Shown here piece by piece: positions 9,884 through 18,364 of a DNA stretch of 64,000 nt. How positions within the stretch are numbered: the stretch's first letter is position 1; every line of letters begins with the position of its first letter. Below the pieces are notes generated by a model that did no database searches, had not been told where the DNA came from, and was given only the letters and a program-made list of their open reading frames with translations. The stretch is from Lacibacter sp. H407 (lineage in GTDB: Bacteria; Bacteroidota; Bacteroidia; Chitinophagales; Chitinophagaceae). Made by a program: the position numbers and the translations under genes. The stretch covers positions 1,240,001-1,304,000 of the forward strand of contig NZ_JBBKTU010000001.1 in NCBI RefSeq assembly GCF_037892605.1, read 5' to 3'.

Positions 9884-9933
9884 GTTTACAAAGGTTTTAC
9901 ATCCGTTTACAATCTATTTACAGGGGTTTTACC
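9884..9933 (+). promoter_or_regulatory. array of five helically phased TTTAC repeats
   Basis: TTTACA occurs at 9885, 9896, 9906 and 9917, and TTTACC at 9928, so the starts are 11, 10, 11 and 11 bp apart. All copies have the same orientation and so face the same side of the helix. OmpR/PhoB-type winged helices bind tandem half-sites with this 10-11 bp period. The array ends about 22 bp before a -7-like TACTTTAG (9955-9962), placing the last copy at the -33 position of a promoter for the propeller gene at 9998. Confidence 0.6.
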
Positions 9934-9961
9934 GGTTAAGCCTTGCCGGCAGTGTACTTTA

Positions 9962-9988
9962 GTGAAACAGCCGGCAATCCGGTTTCAC
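9962..9988 (+). promoter_or_regulatory. 5' leader hairpin before the propeller lipoprotein
   Basis: GTGAAA pairs with TTTCAC and, inside a 3-nt bulge, CCGG pairs with CCGG around a CAAT loop. The hairpin ends 9 nt before the ATG at 9998, so in the transcript it would lie just upstream of the ribosome binding area. Alternatively the GTGAAAC/GTTTCAC arms are a protein-binding dyad. Confidence 0.35.
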
Positions 9989-9997
9989 ACAAACAAC

Positions 9998-11095
9998 ATG
10001 TATATGAAATACTTTCCCTTGTTACTATTCGCTTTGGTCATCAGCTCTTGCAACGGACAAAACAATCCAAACGAAGCGGCCATCCTGAGTTCCATCACCG
10101 AATCGATCAGTAATGGTCAGCCTCAAACAGTGCCGAAAGTGCCGGTGTATAATTTCTTATCCGTGAAGTTGATCACGGCACCCGATCCTTCGTTGCAGGT
10201 AAGTGAATACGTCCGTTGTATGATCCAGGATAAAAAAGGCAATATCTGGTTTGGTACCAACAACGAGGGCGTGTGCCGTTATGATGGCGAACGCTTTTTC
10301 TACTATGCTGAGAAAGACGGGCTTGCCGGAAATGCAGTGCGACGGATACTGGAAGATAAAAAAGGAAATATCTGGCTGGCCACCAACAATGGCGTGACGA
10401 TGTATAACGGAACAACATTTATCCGATTCAGCGAAGCAGATGGCCTGAGTTCAAACGATACCTGGAGTATGTTGCTCGACAGTAAAGATCAACTTTGGGT
10501 GGGAACGATGGAAGGTGTTTGTGTGTACAACGGAACAAGCTTTACAAAAGTGGATGTGCCGCTTGTGAGTAACAGCACAAGAGCGTCACGCTTTTCAACC
10601 AAACTGGTTTGGAGTATGTATGAAGACAAGAGCGGTGCTATCTGGTTTGGTACCGATGGTGATGGTGTAAAAAAATTCGATGGCAAAACCTTTACCAACT
10701 ATTCCGAAGCGGATGGATTGGCTGGTAACAATGTGTTATCCATTACCGCCGATAAAGCCGGCAATCTTTGGTTTGGAACATGGGGCAAGGGTGTAAGTCG
10801 TTTCACTGCCAACGGATTTCAGAATTTCAGTGATAAGAACGGACTGGCAAGTAACGATGTGTGGAGTATGTTGGTGGACAATCAGGGAAATTTATGGATG
10901 GGCACATTGGGTGGCGGCATCAGCAAATTCAACGGCGCCACTTTTACAACCTACACCGAACAGCAGGGCCGCACCAAAAATCATGTGCAAAGCATTTTGC
11001 AAACAAGAAATGGTGAAATGTGGTTTGGTTTTTCAGGTGGTGTGTTTCGGTTGAGGGAATCGACGCTGGTTAATTTTATAAAAGAAGGTTGTTAG
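9998..11095 (+). CDS. beta-propeller lipoprotein (two-component regulator propeller repeats)
   Basis: Starts at the ATG at 9998 (or 10004): MYMKYFPLLLFALVISSC is a lipoprotein signal peptide, while upstream codons cover the control region. The mature protein is almost wholly Reg_prop repeats, each with the signature DxxGNIWFGTxxxGVxxYDG followed by FxxYxxxDGLxxNxV; about seven blades are visible. Such propellers are normally the periplasmic sensor half of hybrid two-component systems in Bacteroidota, but here no histidine kinase, Y_Y_Y domain or transmembrane helix follows, so it is a free sensor or binding lipoprotein. It is divergent from the membrane winged-helix regulator, which suggests the two form one signalling unit; this is inference from position. 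Confidence 0.85.
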   Translation: MYMKYFPLLLFALVISSCNGQNNPNEAAILSSITESISNGQPQTVPKVPVYNFLSVKLITAPDPSLQVSEYVRCMIQDKKGNIWFGTNNEGVCRYDGERFFYYAEKDGLAGNAVRRILEDKKGNIWLATNNGVTMYNGTTFIRFSEADGLSSNDTWSMLLDSKDQLWVGTMEGVCVYNGTSFTKVDVPLVSNSTRASRFSTKLVWSMYEDKSGAIWFGTDGDGVKKFDGKTFTNYSEADGLAGNNVLSITADKAGNLWFGTWGKGVSRFTANGFQNFSDKNGLASNDVWSMLVDNQGNLWMGTLGGGISKFNGATFTTYTEQQGRTKNHVQSILQTRNGEMWFGFSGGVFRLRESTLVNFIKEGC

Positions 11096-11213
11096 AAAAG
11101 GTTTGATTAATGTTCAATGATAGATGTAACACAAGCTGTCGGTGCAATTAGCATCGATGGTTTGCGTTTTTTGGAATTTGAACCGCTCCAGCGCAGCACT
11201 CTCTTCTATAAAA

Positions 11214-11245
11214 AAAGGAAGCACAACTTTCGCTGTACTTCCTTT
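11214..11245 (-). terminator. terminator of the SNF2 helicase gene
   Basis: Arms AAAGGAAGCACA and TGTACTTCCTTT pair over 12 positions; the single non-Watson-Crick position becomes a G-U wobble only in the minus-strand transcript. The minus strand continues into a run of seven T. It lies 37 nt beyond the stop at 11282 and may also stop transcription from the convergent gene ending at 11095. Confidence 0.7.
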
Positions 11246-11250
11246 GTATT

Positions 11251-11274
11251 TTTCGTGACTTTGTGCCTTTGTGG
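11251..11274. repeat. three tandem 8-bp units of CTTTGTG type
   Basis: TTTCGTGA, CTTTGTGC and CTTTGTGG follow each other without a gap. Sequences of this kind appear as short intergenic repeats in many unrelated bacterial genomes; its copy number here cannot be judged from one window. It lies just outside the 3' end of the SNF2 gene. Confidence 0.35.
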
Positions 11275-11281
11275 CAATGCG

Positions 11282-14200
11282 TTAACTAAACAAATACTCC
11301 ACATCTTCTCTGCTCAAACTCTTCACAAATCCGTTATCATCAGCAATGAGATCACGTGCAAGTGAACGCTTGCGTTCCTGGAGTTGTAAAATTTTATCTT
11401 CAATGGTATCCTTACAGATCATACGATAGGCAAAGATGTTATTCGTTTGCCCGATACGATGTGTACGATCGATGGCTTGCTGCTCAACAGCAGGGTTCCA
11501 CCATGGATCAACAATGTACACATAGTCGGCAGCAGTTAAGTTCAAACCCACACCACCGGCTTTTAATGAAATAAGGAAGACTCTTGTTTCTTCGTTGTTC
11601 TGAAAATCCTGCACCGCTTTTTCACGATCAGCAGCTGAGGTACTTCCGTCAAAGTATACAAACGGAATATTCAGCTCCTCCAATTTTTCTCTGATCAATG
11701 CCAGCATACCAAGGAACTGAGAGAACACCAAGGCTTTGTGGTTGCCCATGTTCTCTTCAAGTTCACGCACCAGTTCATCCAGCTTAATGGAATGATTTGG
11801 CAACTTCTCTGCTTCATTTAAAATGAAAGGAGAATCACAGATCTGTCGAAGTTTCATCAAACCTTGTAAGATGGTTAATTGCGATTGACCAATACCCACC
11901 TCTTCAATGGTACCAAGAATTTTTGAACGGTATTCGTTACGGTACGCATCATAAATTTTGCGTTGCTCGGTTTCCATTTCGCAATACAAAATGCTTTCTG
12001 TTTTTTCCGGAAGATCTTTTGCCACTTGTTCTTTTGTTCGGCGCAGAATAAAAGGAAACAACAGTTTGCGTAAATGATCTTTCTGTTCTTTCTCACCAAA
12101 CTTATCAATCGGTGTTGCAAAATCGTTACGGAAATGTTCAACTGTTCCCAGCATACCGGGATTGAGGAAGTTCATTTGTGCATACACATCAAATGTATTG
12201 TTCTGCAACGGCGTACCACTCATACACAAACGATGTTTGCTTTTGAGCAGACAAGCTGCTTTCGCTACTTTACTGTTTGGATTTTTGATGGCCTGGCTTT
12301 CATCCAGCACCACACAATCAAACGCCTGTTCACTTAATAATTTAATATCGCTGCGGAGTGTTCCGTACGTGGTGATCACTACATTGAACTGATCGAAGAA
12401 CGCTTTATCACGGTTGCGTTGTGCACCATGATGAATATGATAGGTGAGTGATGGTGTAAATTTCTTGATCTCATTTTCCCAGTTATACATCAGCGTGGTG
12501 GGACAAGCAACCAATGCTTTCAGTTTACCATGCTTAGTTTGCATGTGTTGCAAAAACGATAGTGCCTGGATGGTTTTACCCAAACCCATATCATCAGCCA
12601 ATATTCCACCCCAGCCCACTTCACTTAAAAAGTTGAGCCAGTGAAAACCACTTTCCTGATACGGACGAAGAATCGGTTGCAGATGCGCAGGCGGATCCAC
12701 TTTCTTAATGTGTTTGAATTCACGCAGGCGTTCATACTTTTCTTCGAGTTGGATCATCAACTCTTCTTCATTCCTGTTTTCGTACAGCTCATCAATAACG
12801 CTGATATGGTATTTCGATAAACGAAGTTGATCATGTTTGTTCTCACCCACACGGAAGAGCATGGAATAACGCTTGATCCATTCTTCCGGTAACACACCTA
12901 AGGTTCCATCCTGAAGCTGAACAAGTGATTGCTTGTTGGCTAATGCTTTCTTTACTTCTGCAATGCTCACACTCTGATCGCCAAACACTACTTTCACTTT
13001 TGCATCAAACCAATCAACACCATTGCTGATGTAAATTTCTGTTTTTGGTTTGGCGGTGTTGAATCGGAAATTTTTGAGTACTTCCCAACCTTCCACCGGT
13101 ACTTTCATTTCCTTCATCGCATCCACAAACAAAAAGAACCAGTTGTTCTTTAATACCTCAGCACCTTTCAATGCCAGTTGTGCACCACCTTCAGGTTTTA
13201 TGAATTGAGAGTGGAGCTTCTCTACTTTTTCAATGAACTCATTTTCTTTTTCACGGTTGCGGCTCACCACAATTAATCCATCTTCTCCGGGGAGAATAAT
13301 TTCTTCTTTATCAGTCGGACGAACTTTGTATCCCTTGTAGCTGAACGTTGGCACCATCACCAAATAATCACCTCGCTCCTGTAGCTGCAACGTAATATCC
13401 GGTTCGCCTGATTTTACTTCTTTGATCAACGCCGGATCAAAATCCACATGATAATCACGTGCAATTTTTAATGCTTCCTTTTCAAGAAATGCAGAAAGAT
13501 CTGCATTACTGATCATTCGGTTTTTTGTAGATACACTGTCAATTACATGTTGAGCATCTTCCTGTTTGTCCCAGGTACGTGCTTCACCATTTAATAAAAA
13601 AATGAGCGGACTGTTCCAGTCATTTTCGTGCACATCCATCGGCACACCGTTGATCTTTACTTTACAACTCCATTCCCATTTATTCTTTTGTTGTTTTAAT
13701 TCAAAGAAGGGTTTGAGGAAGGTGCCGGTTGTAGTAACGTGTACAAGATTTTTAGTTTTGAACTCTTTTCCTTTCGGCAACAGCAAAACCGGAGAGTTGG
13801 TCTCAGCAAATAATTTTTGAATGCGTGGTAACAAATATTCCAGCATCAAGGTCTTGGTATCTTCAGGCAGATCATCTTCTTCATGATGAATAATATTTTC
13901 CCAGATACCCGAGAATGGTGAGTTGCGGTTTACAAACTTGCTGATCTCTGCCGGTTGTAACCTCCGCAGAAGTTGCAATAACAGTTTATCATTCTCTGAA
14001 AGATCTTCTGTTTCAATAAACTTACTTACGTCTAGCTTTTCAACTGTATCTACAAACTCGCCACTGTCTTCACTTACTTCACCTTTTACTACTTCAATAC
14101 TGAAATAAGGAAACAGTTTGCTGTTGTTGTTCAACACCACACCCAACCGAATTTCATTTTTCTTTTCTTCTTCTGTTTCAACTGCCACTTCTGCTTCTTC

Positions 14201-15040
14201 TGTAACAGTTTCAGCTACCGGTTCGGGTTGCTTTTTCAATGTAGAAGGTTCTACACGTTTTACACCCGGATCTAATACACGCAGAAACGGTTTGCCATCT
14301 TTATAAATGAACTCGAATTTTTCTTTCCAGTTATCGTTCAACGAATAACCATAAATACCTAACAGCTTTCCTTTTTCTTTATCCATGTTACGGATGCTGT
14401 CGAAGTACATGGGCCCGTGTGAGTTGAGCAGTTGCATAAACACAATGGCTTTGTGTTCGCAAATAGCATGTGCATTCTCACCACAGGTACAGGACGTATC
14501 AAAATTGCGTTCGTCGTTTTTCTGAATGGTAACCGGCCATGTTTCACCGTTCATTTGCAATTCCGCTTTTACACATTCATCTTTTGCTGACAGGATGGAA
14601 GCTTTATTGCTGCGCAGAAATACTTCCGCATCATCCAGTGCAGCAGCCGCTGTTAATGTGCGGATGATCTTCAATTCGATATTTTTCATTTTCACCACGG
14701 TGTGGCGCTGATCGTGTCGAAGATCTTTGATGCCGAGAATGTTTTTATCGATAAGATCCTGCAGTTGAAACAACGAGGCCACTTCATGGCGGCAAATATC
14801 GCCCAGGTTATACGGACAACTGCAACGCACATTCATGGCGTTTGCATCTTTGTACTTCTGAATATAGACTTTGTAAAATGTGGAATACGAATCATCACGC
14901 ACACGAAACACCACTGTGCCCATAAGCTCATCGTGTTCCACCAATTCGGCAAAACCAATGGCATGAATTTTTTTTCCTCTACGGATCACTTCTTCGGTAC
15001 CGTGATTATAAGCAAACTTCAACAGGTGTGGTAATGCCAA
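11282..15040 (-). CDS. SWI2/SNF2 family DNA-dependent ATPase with SWIM zinc fingers
   Basis: Encodes 1252 residues. The N-terminal 200 residues hold two SWIM-type CxC...CxH motifs: C73, C75, C83, H85 and C184, C186, C194, H196. A long middle part without a named domain (about 200-760; a Glu-rich stretch near 290) precedes the RecA-like pair: Walker A DDMGLGKT at about 813, Walker B variant DESQ at about 911, motif III SGTPLQNN, and C-terminal motifs including SLKAGGVGLNL and the arginine motif DRTHRIGQ. It therefore remodels protein-DNA complexes by ATP hydrolysis; bacterial relatives include RapA and other SWIM-SNF2 proteins. The first codon is a TTG; MALPHLLKFAYNHG fits well as an N-terminus and no better ATG exists upstream. 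It is monocistronic, with its own terminator. Confidence 0.9.
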   Translation of the reverse strand: MALPHLLKFAYNHGTEEVIRRGKKIHAIGFAELVEHDELMGTVVFRVRDDSYSTFYKVYIQKYKDANAMNVRCSCPYNLGDICRHEVASLFQLQDLIDKNILGIKDLRHDQRHTVVKMKNIELKIIRTLTAAAALDDAEVFLRSNKASILSAKDECVKAELQMNGETWPVTIQKNDERNFDTSCTCGENAHAICEHKAIVFMQLLNSHGPMYFDSIRNMDKEKGKLLGIYGYSLNDNWKEKFEFIYKDGKPFLRVLDPGVKRVEPSTLKKQPEPVAETVTEEAEVAVETEEEKKNEIRLGVVLNNNSKLFPYFSIEVVKGEVSEDSGEFVDTVEKLDVSKFIETEDLSENDKLLLQLLRRLQPAEISKFVNRNSPFSGIWENIIHHEEDDLPEDTKTLMLEYLLPRIQKLFAETNSPVLLLPKGKEFKTKNLVHVTTTGTFLKPFFELKQQKNKWEWSCKVKINGVPMDVHENDWNSPLIFLLNGEARTWDKQEDAQHVIDSVSTKNRMISNADLSAFLEKEALKIARDYHVDFDPALIKEVKSGEPDITLQLQERGDYLVMVPTFSYKGYKVRPTDKEEIILPGEDGLIVVSRNREKENEFIEKVEKLHSQFIKPEGGAQLALKGAEVLKNNWFFLFVDAMKEMKVPVEGWEVLKNFRFNTAKPKTEIYISNGVDWFDAKVKVVFGDQSVSIAEVKKALANKQSLVQLQDGTLGVLPEEWIKRYSMLFRVGENKHDQLRLSKYHISVIDELYENRNEEELMIQLEEKYERLREFKHIKKVDPPAHLQPILRPYQESGFHWLNFLSEVGWGGILADDMGLGKTIQALSFLQHMQTKHGKLKALVACPTTLMYNWENEIKKFTPSLTYHIHHGAQRNRDKAFFDQFNVVITTYGTLRSDIKLLSEQAFDCVVLDESQAIKNPNSKVAKAACLLKSKHRLCMSGTPLQNNTFDVYAQMNFLNPGMLGTVEHFRNDFATPIDKFGEKEQKDHLRKLLFPFILRRTKEQVAKDLPEKTESILYCEMETEQRKIYDAYRNEYRSKILGTIEEVGIGQSQLTILQGLMKLRQICDSPFILNEAEKLPNHSIKLDELVRELEENMGNHKALVFSQFLGMLALIREKLEELNIPFVYFDGSTSAADREKAVQDFQNNEETRVFLISLKAGGVGLNLTAADYVYIVDPWWNPAVEQQAIDRTHRIGQTNNIFAYRMICKDTIEDKILQLQERKRSLARDLIADDNGFVKSLSREDVEYLFS

Positions 15041-15380
15041 GCGATTTGAGTTTTTTCTTGTTCAGAATAACGATTGCTTCACCTCATTAAACAGAATGAA
15101 AACAGGGTCCGTTCAAAAAAGGGTAATCTGCAAAAGTAAAGGCTTTCACAGCACATTTCCCGTTAAAAAAAGAAAGAAATATCAACAGTGATGATGTGAT
15201 TGTTGAACAGGAAAAGGTTCATATCTTTACAGGTTTTGTTATTGCGAACCCGGGCCTCAAATTACACGAACCTGTCTGACGGAAGGCAAGTCTGCACGAA
15301 TGAAGAATAGGGAACGCCACGGATGAACACAAATAAACGCAGGTAAATTATTGACTATTGTTCATTGCCAATTAATTCTT
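15041..15380. other. gene-free stretch between SNF2 and comB
   Basis: No reading frame with coding character is present. The part next to 15040 should hold the SNF2 promoter, but I see no good TTTG/TAnnTTTG pair on the minus strand. Around 15315-15343 the text CCACGGATGAACACAAATAA resembles a dispersed intergenic repeat type and has a rough 8-bp period, mirroring the CTTTGTG units on the other side of the SNF2 gene. Nothing else is recognisable. Confidence 0.5.
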
Positions 15381-16112
15381 CTATCCTTTCAACAACATTC
15401 CTTCTTTATACAACGGTAATACATTCGCTACATCAGGTGTCATACAAAAGCGGATGTCTTCAATCAAACCAAAACGATCTACCAAGCGATGGTAGTGAGT
15501 AAGCTTTGGAGCAAAGCCATGCAGATCATCTTTCACTTGCTGGTATTGTAATTCAGCAGTGAGTGAACTATCGCAATGAATGGTAAAGTTTTCTTTAATG
15601 CGGCTGATGACAGCACCGGCAAACAAGGTATCTTCTAAATTGAAACGATCTTTCCAACCGGCACAACCCAACACCACATTTTTGTTTTGCTTGATAAGAA
15701 AATCACACACTGCACTTAAATTGGGAAACGATCCGGTGATAATGGTATCTGCTTCGTTATCCAATGCCATCTGCAATAAACGGGTACCGTTTGTGGTAGT
15801 GAGAACCAATGTTCTGTTCTCAATAAATTCACGATTGTATTCAAGCGGTGAATTACCATGCTGCAACCCTTCTGCAATTTGTCCGTCACGTTCGCCGGCT
15901 GCGATGCTTCCATTGATATTTTTACTTAAGGCAATTGCCTTAGCTACTTCATCAACAGGTATTATACATTGGGCACCGTTGTATAATGCAGATGCAATGG
16001 TTGAGGTTGCACGAAACACATCAATGATCACAACGACTGCATTTCGCAGATCGTATAAATGTAACAGCGCAGGAGAGAGACAGGTATAAAGCGTGGGTTT
16101 ATTGTTTGCCAT
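15381..16112 (-). CDS. comB: 2-phosphosulfolactate phosphatase
   Basis: Encodes 243 residues from the ATG at 16112 (MANNKPTLYTCLSPALL). ComB family features are present: VVVIIDVFRATSTI near the N-terminus (metal-binding Asp), GERDGQ, FENRTLVLTTTNGT-like block reading ENRTLVLTTTNGTRLL, and VVLGCAGWKDRFNLEDTLFAGAVI near the C-terminus. The enzyme is Mg-dependent and releases phosphate from 2-phosphosulfolactate, first found in coenzyme M synthesis; in Bacteroidota it probably belongs to sulfolactate or sulfonolipid metabolism. No other gene of that pathway is adjacent. The cytosolic protein has no signal peptide; the longer frame upstream to 16157 would be a non-ATG extension. Confidence 0.85.
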   Translation of the reverse strand: MANNKPTLYTCLSPALLHLYDLRNAVVVIIDVFRATSTIASALYNGAQCIIPVDEVAKAIALSKNINGSIAAGERDGQIAEGLQHGNSPLEYNREFIENRTLVLTTTNGTRLLQMALDNEADTIITGSFPNLSAVCDFLIKQNKNVVLGCAGWKDRFNLEDTLFAGAVISRIKENFTIHCDSSLTAELQYQQVKDDLHGFAPKLTHYHRLVDRFGLIEDIRFCMTPDVANVLPLYKEGMLLKG

Positions 16113-16191
16113 GAAGCTGCAAAAATAAGAAAGAGCAGGCAATGCTGATGTAAACAAAATCGATCTGTTTCAACAACAGCTACTTTTTTTT

Positions 16192-18288
16192 CTACTGTCC
16201 CACTACTAATTTGCCGGTGACCGATTCGTTGTTTTCAACAATGCGGTAACTGTAATATCCTTTTCGTAAATGGTGAAACGGGAATTGTGCACGGCCATTT
16301 ATTATTTCCGCTGTGAATACGAGTTGCCCTGTTGCATTATACAACATGAACTGTGCTTTCCGGTTTTGTACAGTTTTCCTGTAGAGCGAAACGCTGTTCC
16401 CTTCGCTGCTGCTCCACACTTGCCACTGTTTGCTTTCTTCTCCTTTTACAAACACCACGCTGGAACCAACACGATGATCATCCAGATCTTTTTGAACCAG
16501 ACGATAGTACCAGTCATACGGACCAGCTGTTGCATCAATAAAATTGTATTGTTGCTGTTCAAGCGAAAACTCTTTCCCTTTTACAAAACCGATCGGTTGA
16601 AAATTTTGTGCATTCTCACTTCGTTCAATAATAAAACCATCATTGTTCAGCTCCTGAATGGTTTTCCAGGTAAGTTGATTATTTGCTTTGCTGATGCGTT
16701 TTGCTTTTAATTCACCCATGGTAATGGGAAGGGCTACACAACTTCCAGATGCAACTGCCACCGTGGGTGTGCCCGAACCGGGCGGATCGAAACAAGTTGC
16801 ATCATCGGAGTACGCAAGTTTATCATTTCCTGCTGCTATGTCGTTGGGTGATACTGTTCTTGTGATAATTCCATTGGCAAGTGCATAATGCATTGTTGTG
16901 CCCGGTGCAATTACATGGCCTAACCCTTGCGCATGTCCTAACTCATGCAACGCCACCGACTCAAAATCAAACTCCGAAGAAGTTGGGGCACCCGGTCCAT
17001 ACTGCCAATTGAAACCTGTTGCTGGAATATCTCTGAACTGTATATCAATATCCCTTAACCACCACACTGTACTTGCCTGTGTACAGGAAACAGTAGCAGC
17101 AGCATCGAGGTTACTGATGCATTCGGCCAATGTTCCTTCGGGAAGAGATGCATTAAAGAAGACTGCATTCACTCCATCGTTTGTTGCCGTTTCAATATTG
17201 GTTGTTCCGTTTGCATGAAAATTGATACCTGTTCCACAACGCCATGTGATCAACGCCCGGTTAAAAGAAGCAACGGCTGCAGTATTGGCTGCAAACGCCG
17301 TGTTGAAGTTAAATGTATAGCCACCTGCTCCATCAAGATTTCGTAAGTAATAACGCTGACGTGTAAGCGCTGTAAAACCATCAAAATTATTATTCACCTC
17401 GATGTGTGCATACTGCACAGTAAGATTGCTAGAGGAGGTAAACAATCCATCTACATTGATAGGCCCTGTACCTGCACCGGCCGGTACTTTTGTGATAATC
17501 GTATTGTCTTGCCATGAAATAATATCGCTGCTTAACCCTGTAGAAAACATTGTAGCGCCACCATCATCAGCATTGGTGAAATAAACCGAACCGGGTGTTG
17601 TTCCAAATCCACTGCCGCTGATCGTGATCTGATCGCCGGTTACAACCGTTCCTGCTCTTGTTGTACCAGGTGTAAAAGAAGTGATAGCCAGCGTTCGGTT
17701 TGCAATTGAATTTTCTGTTACTGCTTTATATTTTTTTCCCTCAGGTGTAAGTGCTTCCTGTTTTGTTATTTGTTGAATGCTGTTGAACAGATCAGCTTCG
17801 TTTTGTTTTCGTTGCTGCATCACATCAACATATAGTCCCATCGACTGTTGCATGGCGCCCTGTGCACCTGCAAATGGAATGGTTTGTATTGATAGTTTAT
17901 ATCGACTTCGAATTTGTTTGTTTTCTTTTTTTGCGTCTGCCTTTTGCAAAAACAAGACATAACTCATTTGCGGTTGTAATTGCAACGATGGATAAACAAT
18001 GGTAGAACGATTCTTCAATACACCTCCTTCTGTAATTACAAACAGTTCCTGCATGGGCTGTTGATTTTTTAGCCATGCCTTGATTGCAATTTTATTCAGC
18101 GTGTACACCCGCATGGTAGCAGAATCCAGAAAGCTTTGTTTATCGAGTACAGTGCCGGAAATAATCAGTTCGCTTTTACTAACCCGCTCGTTTAATGAAA
18201 CGGGCACCATCATACATTGTGTAAATGCGTGGGGAAGAATAGAAAAAAAAGTCAGAGCAGTAAGCAGGATGCTCTTTGCTGGCTTCAT
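16192..18288 (-). CDS. T9SS-exported metzincin-like protease with IPT/TIG domain
   Basis: Encodes 698 residues from the ATG at 18288; the seven codons upstream begin with TTG. A signal peptide (MKPAKSILLTALTFFSILPHAF) is followed by an N-terminal domain, an IPT/TIG immunoglobulin-like domain (about 200-290), and a matrixin-like catalytic domain with the zinc motif HELGHAQGLGH (about 448-458) and a Met-turn in TTMHYA about 8 residues later. The C-terminal 90 residues (from NQLTWKTIQELNNDGFIIERS to LRKGYYSYRIVENNESVTGKLVV) are a type A sorting domain, so it should leave the cell through the type IX system and be anchored or released at the surface. Likely substrate: extracellular protein. Gene stands alone between unrelated neighbours. 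Confidence 0.85.
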   Translation of the reverse strand: MKPAKSILLTALTFFSILPHAFTQCMMVPVSLNERVSKSELIISGTVLDKQSFLDSATMRVYTLNKIAIKAWLKNQQPMQELFVITEGGVLKNRSTIVYPSLQLQPQMSYVLFLQKADAKKENKQIRSRYKLSIQTIPFAGAQGAMQQSMGLYVDVMQQRKQNEADLFNSIQQITKQEALTPEGKKYKAVTENSIANRTLAITSFTPGTTRAGTVVTGDQITISGSGFGTTPGSVYFTNADDGGATMFSTGLSSDIISWQDNTIITKVPAGAGTGPINVDGLFTSSSNLTVQYAHIEVNNNFDGFTALTRQRYYLRNLDGAGGYTFNFNTAFAANTAAVASFNRALITWRCGTGINFHANGTTNIETATNDGVNAVFFNASLPEGTLAECISNLDAAATVSCTQASTVWWLRDIDIQFRDIPATGFNWQYGPGAPTSSEFDFESVALHELGHAQGLGHVIAPGTTMHYALANGIITRTVSPNDIAAGNDKLAYSDDATCFDPPGSGTPTVAVASGSCVALPITMGELKAKRISKANNQLTWKTIQELNNDGFIIERSENAQNFQPIGFVKGKEFSLEQQQYNFIDATAGPYDWYYRLVQKDLDDHRVGSSVVFVKGEESKQWQVWSSSEGNSVSLYRKTVQNRKAQFMLYNATGQLVFTAEIINGRAQFPFHHLRKGYYSYRIVENNESVTGKLVVGQ

Positions 18289-18364
18289 CAGGATACGATT
18301 TATGTACAAGTATAACTATTAAAGGTTATTTGTACAAAATATCAACAGCAGGAAAACACTTAAA

